Of a DNA stretch of 64,000 nt, positions 55,630-64,000 are shown piece by piece. The DNA lies in assembly GCA_025024175.1 (NCBI GenBank), contig QCXZ01000075.1, positions 6,510,001-6,574,000 of the forward strand, read 5' to 3'. The translations under genes and the position numbers were made by a program. The stretch comes from Rhyzopertha dominica (taxonomy: Eukaryota; Arthropoda; Insecta; Coleoptera; Bostrichidae). The notes below the pieces were generated by a model. That model was not told the DNA's origin, searched no databases, and worked only from the letters and a program-made list of their open reading frames with translations. Every line of letters starts with the position of its first letter. Positions within the stretch are counted from its first letter, which is position 1.

Positions 55630-56958
55630 CCAGGCATGTTTTTTAAGTAAGTACCGTTTTGCGATTCCGCCGCCGCAGCGCTACGGTCGGCGTTCCGCGC
55701 ATGCGCGCTGTTTACCTACATCTCTTGTCTACGCACTGACGCCATTACAGTTTGATTCTTCATTGTATACGTTGTTTACTGAGTGTTTAAGATGCCTCCG
55801 ACAACCGTGAGTCCCGCCGATTGTGAAGTACGGGCTGTTATACGATTTCTTAGTGCTAAAGGCGTAAAACCGATCGCTATTTATCGTGAGATCTGTGAAG
55901 TTTACGGACAAAACATTATGAGTGATGGAATGGTAAGGAAATGGGTGAGAGCATTTAAAGATGGCCCCACAAATGTGCATGATGAAGAACGGAGTGGGCG
56001 TCCTTCGGTCGTTAATGAAGATTTGGTGCAGAAAGTGAACGAAAAGGTGAGAGAAAACAGACGCTTTACAATTTCATCATTGTGCGACTGCTTTCCTCAA
56101 TATTCTCGTAGTGTTTTGTAGCGCATTGTGACCGAGAACTTGAATTACCGGAAATTGTGTTCACGTTGGGTTCCGAAAATGTTGACGGATTTGCACAAAA
56201 CCCAACGTTTAGGCAGTGCATTGACTTTCCTTGAGCGGTACCACAATGAAGGTGAAGATTTTTTAGACCAAATTGTTACTGGTGACGAAACATGGGTGGC
56301 CTACGTCACACCAGAATCGAAACAACAATCCATGGAATGGCGACATTCGTCATCACCCAAAAAAGTGAAGTTTAAGCAAACAATTTCTGCCCGGAAAATC
56401 ATGTGCACAATTTTTTGGGACAGAAAAGGAATATTGCTAGTGGAGTTTCTGCCTCGTAATGAGACAATCAATGCAGCGTCTTATTGTAAGACATTGAACA
56501 ATCTGCGTCGTGCAATCCAGAACAAAAGACGTGGCAAGTTGAGTAAGGGTATCGTTTTGCTGCATGACAATGCCCGTCCACATGTGGCTAATCGGACCAA
56601 AGATCTCATCAAATCTTTTACATGGGAAACTCTAGATCATCCTCCATACAGCCCTGATCTGGCGCCCAGCGACTACCATTTGTTTCTGCACTTGAAGAAA
56701 CACCTGGGTGGTCAGCGTCTTCAAGACGATAACGAAGTCGAAACATTTGTGATACAGTGGTTGTAGTCAGGCGGCAGAATTTTATGAGGAGGGTATTCAA
56801 AAACTGGTGCCACGTTATGACAAGTGCCTCAATATTCACGGAAATTATGTAGAAAAGTAGATTAAGGTACAGGCTTTCATGTAAGATAAAATTATTGCGA
56901 TATCTTTGCACGTCTTTTTTTAATTCCAAAACGGTACTTAGTTTAAAAACATGCCTCG
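55630..56958 (+). mobile_element. 1,329-bp mariner transposon, nearly intact, TA target duplication
   Basis: Terminal inverted repeats of about 35 bp: left begins CCAGGCATGTTTTTTAAGTA at 55630; right end, reversed, begins CGAGGCATGTTTTTAAACTA at 56958. Both continue AAGTACCGTTTTG. TA lies on both sides (55628-55629 and 56959-56960). Length and layout are those of a full mariner. Confidence 0.95.
55792..56860 (+). pseudogene. Mariner transposase (DD34D), few lesions
   Basis: The frame from MPPTTVSPADCEVRA holds the N-terminal HTH domains (KGVKPIAIYREICEVYGQ, VRKWVRAFKDG, DEERSGRPSVV). The catalytic domain follows, with VTGDETWVAY (first Asp), LLHDNARPHVA (second Asp) and HPPYSPDLAPSDYHLF, whose final Asp lies 34 residues after the second: the DD34D triad is intact. 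Mariner transposases cut at the terminal repeats and insert at TA. Lesions: TAG near 56119 (SVL-stop-RIVTENL), a TAG and a small deletion near 56764 (QWL-stop, after which the frame resumes as AAEFYEEGIQKLVPR). It ends NYVEK and TAG at 56860. Inactivation looks recent. Confidence 0.95.
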
Positions 56959-57739
56959 TACTTTAATTGAAATAAAAGATCACTAAATTTAGCTCCTGGT
57001 GGAGTAAAAATGTATATGCAATTCTATTTGCATGTTTTAGTAATTTATCATTTCCAGTTGCAGCAATTACGGCCTGCTGCAAAATAAAACCCTCCTAAAC
57101 GTTTTGTACACGTTGAAACCCACAGTTTCAAAACGTTTACGCAATATCCACACGCATACTAGGTACTTGTTTGCCAAAGTAAAAAAATATCTAATAATGG
57201 AACGAGTCTTGCATAACAGCCAAGGTAACGTTACGTATAGGTAGATATACAGAGAAACGACGAGTAAATTTTGACGTCTTTTTTATCAGTAGGCTTGTAT
57301 TGTAATCTAACATTGTAGCTAGTCCATTTGGGTCAAAACATTACTAATAAGCGGAAACGAAGATTACTCATTAGTAATATTAGCGAAATTGTACTTTCTT
57401 GACCTTTCATTCAATTAAGTTATTCAATTAAATTCACTAAGTCCTTGCATTGATAACTCTGGAAGGTTATAGTGGTCGACAAAAGAAATTTGGAACGATT
57501 TTTAGATAGTTATGGAACTATAATGCATTCATTAGGTTTAGATTTGGGTTCGTGGATTCTCTTGTTCCAAAATGAGACGTGATCCTTTGCGAATTTTCTG
57601 CTTTTTGTCGTAGCTTTTATTATGCCTGCAATGTTTACATAAAACTTGGTTTACGTATACACATTAAAATATTAGTAATTTCCACAAATACAAATAATAA
57701 AAGCAATACAATTCATAACAACCAACAACTACTGTCGAT
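56959..57739. other. No recognisable gene
   Basis: AT-rich, nothing supported. Confidence 0.5.
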
Positions 57740-57896
57740 TAAAAAACCAAATAATAATGAAAGATCTAGAAGAAGAAATAATACCAAAAATACCCTATAT
57801 ATACAATTCTATGGACTTTATGTAGATGATATATTCATTATAATGCCGCAAACAAAAGTAAACGACAGTCATTCAGTATTAAACAGCTTTGATTGA
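57740..57896 (+). pseudogene. Penelope-like RT active-site fragment
   Basis: The plus-strand frame reads FYGLYVDDIFIIMPQTKV then VLNSFD, the YVDD catalytic block of a Penelope-like RT. Only this short fragment is recognisable; it breaks off at a GATT microsatellite at about 57890-57906. Confidence 0.6.
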
Positions 57897-57909
57897 TTGA
57901 TTGATTAAA

Positions 57910-57972
57910 CCAGCGTACGGTCAGCATTTCTGCCACTCCCGGATATACCGTCGGGCCGACCGCCTACGCTGG
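57910..57972. repeat. Short GC-rich hairpin
   Basis: CCAGCGTACGGTC (57910-57922) faces GACCGCCTACGCTGG (57958-57972) as an inverted repeat with a 35-nt GC-rich loop. A small structured RNA or a mobile element end is possible; I cannot identify it. Confidence 0.55.
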
Positions 57973-60559
57973 GTTGGAGGGGTACATGCTGATTGTTAGT
58001 AGTGCGACTATTTAGCGCATGTTAAGGGAATATAAGGACTGAATGGGAAGGTTACATAGGTATTTTCTTTGGTCTTGTTTATTTCTTGTACCTTGTGGTC
58101 TCTGTTCTAGCCATTATTTTTCATTTTTCCCTGGTTTCTGAATCATATCCTCTCTATAGTTGTTTTTCATGTAAAGCACGGTCTTCCTCTTTTTCGTTGG
58201 TCTCCGCTTAGCTCCCAAGTCTTCCTTGTGATTTGCCTGTTTCCTTTAGATGTGTCCCTAGTATTTGTTATGTTTGATGTCGGTTTAGCTCAGCTGCATT
58301 GTTCTTCTTGTTGGAGGTCGTTAAGAGTGCTGAGATTCTGTCGGCATTTTCCATTGAGGTTTACGTTGTTCGTAGTTCTTGAACAGCTTTTTCCAAGCTA
58401 CTTCTGAGCTTCGAGGGTAGTTTCCGTCTTCCAGGATTTTATGTACCACTATTGTGTAATTTCTTATATACACTTAAGTATATACATGAAACATCACTGT
58501 AGCAACCGTAAAAATGATAATAGTAACGCAAACATAAGTAAATAACACTAGAACACAATGTGAATTAAACTTTTACCATTTTATGTAGTTGTTCAATTTC
58601 TGTATCTTGTTTAGAATTCTCTTTCATGATGATGTTGACGTTTCCTTGTGTGATTTCATCTGTTTGTCCGATCGCTTGCTGGAGCTCTAGATGGGGTGGT
58701 GATGTAGGGGATTATTCCTGAATGTGTGCATTTTTTATATATTATAGATTAGAGATTATTTACGGCCGTGGGCTTATTTCTATGGCTTCCTGGTCTCTGG
58801 ACAAAACTATCGCAGTATCGCAGTGGTTCCTTTTACTTTTTCTTTCTGGTGTTGCATCTAAGATTTGTTCTCTCCAACTGAAGTCTTTTTGTTTCAAGTC
58901 CTTTATGAGCGCTGGGATTCTTCGGAGTTGTATGTTGATCGTAGACCTTGTACAGTTTCTTCCAGTGGCGGTTGGTGAGGGAGGGCGGCGCCCCGCACGA
59001 CACGAGACTAGCTAATAAGTATATGACCCACCTACATACACGAAAAGAGCTTTATCTTGGCTTCACTTTTGGTACGACCTGAGCAGTATATTTAGCTAAT
59101 AACTATATGAAAAGAACACAAAATTGACGAGGTTATTAGGTTAAAGGGCCATATTTCTGACTTCCACATGTGCAAGTGCACTTCCATATGTGCAAGTTAA
59201 ATCCAATTGAATTGGATGAGCTCAAATGAATCGATTTATTCCTGACAATACTGTTGGAGATTTGACAATTCAAAGTTTAGTTTCCCTGTCGAATTGAGCA
59301 CTTGACCAAATTTCTTTTCACAATTGGGTGGCACTTATAAGCCATGCTATCAAAATTGAAGACGAATTTTGGAAAACTGGTGGTGGAGGAACAAGTTGAC
59401 AAGATTACTATTAGCAGTAAAAGTGACAGCTCAGACAGTTCAGTTCTGAAAACGATGACTGTAGTTTGCAAAATGATGACGGAATGACGGAGTGATCCCG
59501 CATTATTTTTATTAATTTCAAAGAATGATTGGTACATTCTAGTTTTATTCCTTTTATTAATTGCGTTTTAGTTCTTTTTAGACTAAGGCACTATCCAACG
59601 CCTCGGGAAAACCAGCGACAGTTGATATACTTTAACAATTTTTATTTATTTTACTTTATCAACATAGTCTACTGTTATGTTTTATTACTGAAGAGTCTAA
59701 TTTCTGCTTTATGGTAAGTTGTTAAAGAACTCAACTCGCAAATTGATTTCCCATGCTCGTTCCAACCATTACTTTTATTAGTGCATGGTCAGTTTTTTTT
59801 TAACAATACAAGTTTAAAAGCATTCTAGTATTTCAGTTTGTTTCAAATACGACATGAACTCATCAAAAGTTCAGTTGTGTTTTGATATAACTTGATAAAA
59901 TATGCGCACACGCCCGTGGTTTGAAGGGATCACGTATTAGCGAATAGTGGCGTCCCAACTACCAGAATTTTTTATTTACCTCAAACAAACGGAAATGGAT
60001 TTTGGACTTTTGATTGATTGAAAATGCCAGATGAACAAATAGCACAGCATCCACTTTGACTAGTAGCGCCACCAGTGGTGAAATAACGCAAGATACTAGG
60101 TAGATACTTAGTAGTACATTGTCCTATGATGTGATAGAATTTACAAAATCAGCAGTTCAAATTGATTCAATAGTGAAGATTATTAGCTTAACAACCAGTA
60201 ATTAAGTTTACAGAAATTGGAAACATCTATTGGCTTGTGGCTAATTTCATTGTTGAACTCAAGAATTGGCACTGGTGGAATAAGGATAGTAATACAATTT
60301 AAGCAGAAGGACCAAACTTCGTTTCAAATAAATCAACACCTGCTCAAGCTGTGACCTAGGCTTCAGTTTAAAATTCATCAATACCCTAATTCAATGTTCT
60401 ATGGAAGTATTATTTGCAAATATGCTAGTCCAGTTCACACTGGTACAGTATATTTTAATATACTTGAAAAGTTAGTTGTTTGAGAAATAACGAAACAACA
60501 TCCAGTACAAAGAGATATGGAATGGAGTAGATATTGAACGCGGCTAAATTCACGCTGTT
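57973..60559. other. No gene supported; two weakly similar segments
   Basis: Minus-strand readings near 58300-58430 and 58860-58980 are weakly alike (about ten residues with a KKLFK or KKLYK core, then ALI or ALLNDL). They may be decayed copies of a retroelement ORF. Nothing else is recognised. Confidence 0.3.
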
Positions 60560-60770
60560 ACCGTAAACAGTCGAACAACTGACAGTTCTCCGATCGCCGC
60601 AAAGCAGTAGTCGTGTCGTCGATTTGAATTGTGTTTCGTAGCGTGAGCAGTGTCAAATATGGCTGTATTATTCGTGTTTGTTGTGTTGCCTGTGGAATTA
60701 ATGTAAAGGTGCTTCCCGTCGTTTCAAGCCGTTTCTTAAATGGTAAGTGGACAAAAACAACCCGTACTTA
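60560..60770 (+). promoter_or_regulatory. Possible transcription start and non-coding first exon
   Basis: A GC-richer stretch followed by CTTAAATGGTAAGTGG near 60736-60751, an ATG placed directly against a perfect GTAAGT donor. Such a layout is seen in some genes with a start codon at the exon end. No downstream coding exon could be matched, so this is a weak call. Confidence 0.2.
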
Positions 60771-61843
60771 TGTAACGGTTGGTCGTTCAGCAATGTTTGC
60801 ACCTTGTTTCGTAGCTACCTGTGAATGTTAGGTTATAATAATTACGAAAAGCGGTTTTTTACAATGAAATGTTGGTATTTGACTGAATAAAGTTGTTTAT
60901 AGGTTCCTGACAAGAGTAACTCGAGATTATGATGATTTATATAGACTTATCAGTTGAAGATTTGTTGTTATCTCAGAACCTGCCGTATCCGTAATGATTA
61001 AACACGTCACTATTGTTTATCTGTGAAGTTTATTCGCTTTTAAGGATCACTACGGGATCAATAACACTGTTTATCAACAGTAGTGCCCTACCTGGATCTA
61101 GCGTGACCAAGGGTCCCAAAAGAGACCCATTGCTTCCTAGAACAATCCATTCGCTCATAACGGTACGGCTGTGGTCATTTCTCACGTCGTTGTTCTTTTG
61201 TTCACCTAGTTTAGTTTTGTTTCATGCCGTGCAAACATGTACACGCGGTATTACCCAATAACTGTAAACGTTTGCGTTGGAAATGCGGCAAAAAACTATT
61301 AGGTATATAGATCGGTTACGGTAGGTTTACCCAGCTGATCTTAATAATAAGTGTTTCATTCACTCATCCAAAAATATCCTCGATGTTCGGAAGTTAAACC
61401 AGAATGTACTGCAAGTTGACCGTGACTGTAAAAATACACCGTCAAGTTCATTACCAGTGCAGATGCTTCGAAATCTGAGCGTTCGCATAATTTTATTGCT
61501 TAGTTTACTTATAATGTTTAAGAATGTAAAAAGGAGCCAGTTCTTTGTTGCTACATACTGCTTGTTATAGCTTGAAGTCGATGATTCAGTGTTTGTAACA
61601 CAAAACGATAGCAAAACACAAAAGGCGATTTCTCTAACAATGCATGGTTTATCGCTATTAAAAGACATCTGCTCATTTTAGAGAAAATTGAAGTTGCATA
61701 TTGTACGAATACTGTTTTTGTTGCTAGGAGATTGAATTTTTTTTCCTACAAACCTAAGAGTCAAAATTGCAAAGAGAATAAATCGAGGAGGAAATCACCC
61801 ACCCAAAATTGTACAAACTCAACCATTTTCTCGAACACATCCA
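60771..61843. other. No recognisable gene
   Basis: ORFs at 61013-61261 (+) and 61360-61668 (-) have no known domain. Confidence 0.45.
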
Positions 61844-61923
61844 CATACATCCATGGACAAACGTGTACATCCATCCACATCCACCCATATCCATATATAT
61901 ATCCACCCACATCCATATATATT
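61844..61923. repeat. CATCCA-type simple repeat
   Basis: Imperfect repeats of CATCCACATC and CCATATATAT. It ends directly at the transposon tip at 61924. Confidence 0.8.
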
Positions 61924-64000
61924 AGGGTGGGCCGAAAACGGCTAAAAAATTTTTTTTTTCGAAATTCGAAATGGGCTATTATGGAAAAGTTGTGACTGGT
62001 TGTGACTATGTTCTGTACCAAAAATTATTTTTTTTTTAAATATTTCAGCCGGGCCCCTTGGGGCTCAAAATAATAAAAAAAATAAAATCCTAAAATGTAC
62101 CAAGGCTAGTGCTTAAATGACTATTTCCTGGCTTAATAAGGTACATATAAAATATTATTGAAATATTTCAATATTTCGTCCAGCCCCGCCCCTGTCAAAG
62201 TCAAAATATTATTTAAAAATTTCATAATTTTGTGCAGCTCTTCGCTTAATTCAATATTCACAATGAAGGAATATCAAAACAGTAACTAAAAATCTATTCA
62301 TTCCTTTCTGAATATTAAATCAACCCAGAACTCACCACGAGGAGGTGGCCGCACCGAGAGTTCCACCCACCCACCCTCTCCTCTGTGAACTATTAATTCC
62401 TTGTAGCATAATATTGTCCTTTATTGTCAAATTTCGGTAAGTCCGTTCTTGCGTCGAGTTTAGCTCTTATATAGCCGTCCCTGGATTTTTCTCCACATAC
62501 TTTTGAAGAGGCATCTGTTATCACCTTAACATATCTTTCAACTGCCTGAGTGTGGCATGGAAAAAAATCGAATGGTGATTCCTCACTTTTTATAATATCT
62601 AAGAGTTGTTCGTCTGACATATCTTTGGTTAAGGGAGGTTCACTTATAACACAATTCGACCAGTCAATGAGGTCAATATAATCTTCAGCATCAAAGTTAA
62701 TTTTAGGAATTTTAAAAATACGTTTTTTTATTCCAAGTTTTCTGGCCTTAAGGATTCTTCTGACAGCTAATTCCCTAATATGCTGTCGTGTATCGACCAA
62801 CATTGCCACCAAGACATTCTCTGGATGCGCAAAATATGCATTGTCCTGAATAACTTTATCAATAATAATTTTTATGTTGTTTGGCAGTCCTCTTGATAAG
62901 CTAATCATTTTCCACAAATGTTTTGCTCCATTTTCCAACCTTGGTTCAGTTTTTATAGCAAACCACATTCGGGAGTATACTTGTATGACAAATTTAACAA
63001 GTATTTGGAAATTGTCTGATGGCTCTGGTGTGGCGATATATAATCTCAAGATTCGATTTGCCGTCGTTAACCATCGAGAGTGTGCCATCTTACCAGGATT
63101 TCTTTCTGCTAAACTCGTCGAACATATTCCTTCGCCAACTGCTTTACACATTTGGAATAAATATTGCTGATCGGTACTCAGATCTTTTTCATTTACTTGT
63201 GGCAATTCCGTTTGAATTGGTTCAAATTGCACTACGGGCATTTTTTCACAAGCAGGTAAAAGGGAACCAATTGGCCCTGAGTGAGTGCATGGGCCTTTAG
63301 TGCCACCATCTAGTTTTTGCAGTAAATGCCTTAGAGGAAGCTCATTGGCATGCAAAAGACATATACTCCATTGAAGCGGTCTACTCAACTGATTTTCCAG
63401 CAGCCGAAGGACCCCACCTTTCCAACCAGTATTCACGTTTGTTCCATCGCATCCAATAACCTTCCAATGATTTAATTCTATGTTTCGATTCTTCATGTCG
63501 TTGACAATTGCTTCAGCTATATCTATGGCTCGTGATTGCGTGAGTGCTAAATGCCCGCAATATAAACTTCCGGGTTCTTCGACTAGAGTAATGTGCTCCT
63601 CTGTTTTAGTAACTCGTCGACCCTTTTCCTGGAACATGGTCTGGTCTTTTCTCCCATCAAAATATAGACCTTTTATAAAAAAATGTGTTTTAGTTTCAGC
63701 TTTTTGTAGCCGCAGTCGATTTTTGTTCACCTCTCGTCGAATTTTATTTTTGTCTACGACTTTTACTGCATCATCTTTTGTAATAAGTCTCATATCTTCT
63801 AAGACAGCAGTAGCAATTTTTGCTGCAGTACGACTAGAGACACCTGTTAAGTCTGCAACTTTTGCAGTATGTAACAACGAATGCCTCATTTGAAACATCT
63901 TTTGCTTCTTTGGTTTTGGTTCCTTGGGTGATACAAAATCTTCGTCATTACTTGACTCTGAGCTCGTAGAGGTGTCACTATTATTTCCATCGGATATTGT
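61924..64000 (-). mobile_element. Probable hAT-like element, 3' part
   Basis: AGGGTGGGCCGAAAACGGC at 61924 looks like a DNA transposon tip. From there a 470-bp AT-rich region leads to the large minus-strand ORF. The other end is outside the window, so the boundary is inferred from one side only. Confidence 0.5.
62393..64000 (-). CDS. hAT-like transposase-derived protein, 5' partial
   Basis: The frame is open from the window edge (64000) to a stop at 62393: 535 codons, no disruption. It starts with an Ser/Asp-rich stretch (SDTSTSSESSNDEDF) and a basic KEPKPKKQK, possibly a nuclear localisation signal. Then MFQMRHSLLHTAKVADLTG and SSRTAAKIATAVLED, a likely helix-turn-helix. The core has VIGCDGTNVNTGWKGG (candidate first catalytic Asp), WSICLLHANELPLRHLL (Cys-x-x-His), AHSRWLTTANRILRLYI, and HTQAVERYVKVI (candidate catalytic Glu). 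This order resembles the RNase H-like fold of hAT transposases. I cannot name the family. Being intact among dead elements, it is either young or kept by selection. ATG at 63898 may not be the true start. Confidence 0.65.
   Translation of the reverse strand, partial: TISDGNNSDTSTSSESSNDEDFVSPKEPKPKKQKMFQMRHSLLHTAKVADLTGVSSRTAAKIATAVLEDMRLITKDDAVKVVDKNKIRREVNKNRLRLQKAETKTHFFIKGLYFDGRKDQTMFQEKGRRVTKTEEHITLVEEPGSLYCGHLALTQSRAIDIAEAIVNDMKNRNIELNHWKVIGCDGTNVNTGWKGGVLRLLENQLSRPLQWSICLLHANELPLRHLLQKLDGGTKGPCTHSGPIGSLLPACEKMPVVQFEPIQTELPQVNEKDLSTDQQYLFQMCKAVGEGICSTSLAERNPGKMAHSRWLTTANRILRLYIATPEPSDNFQILVKFVIQVYSRMWFAIKTEPRLENGAKHLWKMISLSRGLPNNIKIIIDKVIQDNAYFAHPENVLVAMLVDTRQHIRELAVRRILKARKLGIKKRIFKIPKINFDAEDYIDLIDWSNCVISEPPLTKDMSDEQLLDIIKSEESPFDFFPCHTQAVERYVKVITDASSKVCGEKSRDGYIRAKLDARTDLPKFDNKGQYYATRN

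Overview
The window is AT-rich animal DNA with spliced genes, long introns and a dense load of decayed transposable elements. The element mix (Penelope-like elements with GIY-YIG endonuclease, Jockey/CR1-type LINEs, several Tc1/mariner/IS630 families, a THAP-bearing element) and the homeobox gene point to an insect; a beetle is my guess, not shown by the sequence. Isolated single N calls occur across the window, including inside the homeobox exon.

Host genes. (1) Dbx, a homeobox gene on the + strand. Three exons can be placed: 5953-6077 (no ATG, short, easy to miss), 13263-13486 and 28230-28559. Their splice phases agree (1 nt + 2 nt at the first junction, phase 0 at the second), and the second intron splits the homeodomain between residues 44 and 45. 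The gene's start is not found. (2) An unrecognised gene on the - strand with three phase-consistent exons (38616-38696, 37319-37518, 36012-36356) that ends in a Lys/Glu/Thr-rich tail; its 5' part is not found. (3) A fatty-acid amide hydrolase 2-like fragment at 1249-1691 (-) with a frameshift. (4) A large ORF, 62393 to the window edge (-), is probably a hAT-like transposase-derived gene.

Layout. 1-5.9 kb: transposase, FAAH-like and LINE fragments around a GC-rich island. 6-28 kb: Dbx exons with introns filled by a Penelope-like element holding a 54-bp foldback, a LINE, a 296-bp tandem repeat, Tc1-like transposons, a second Penelope-like element abutting a LINE, another Jockey-type LINE and a THAP element; two GC-rich patches may be enhancers. 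29-31.2 kb: Penelope-like remnants, two hammerhead ribozyme copies and a 429-bp composite flanked by 15-bp direct repeats. 34-48 kb: LINE remnants, the - strand gene, a Penelope-like element, a 1.4-kb mariner-like element with TA duplication, a second THAP copy and a TTAA-flanked element with a YqaJ-type nuclease remnant. 51.5-57 kb: a Tc1-like element split by a LINE, and a nearly intact mariner. 62-64 kb: the hAT-like gene.

The most interesting objects are the hammerhead ribozyme at 30784-30887 (complete core, stems I-III, extended outer helix) and the composite that carries it. Most of the window is non-coding or dead transposon DNA, and host gene content is low.
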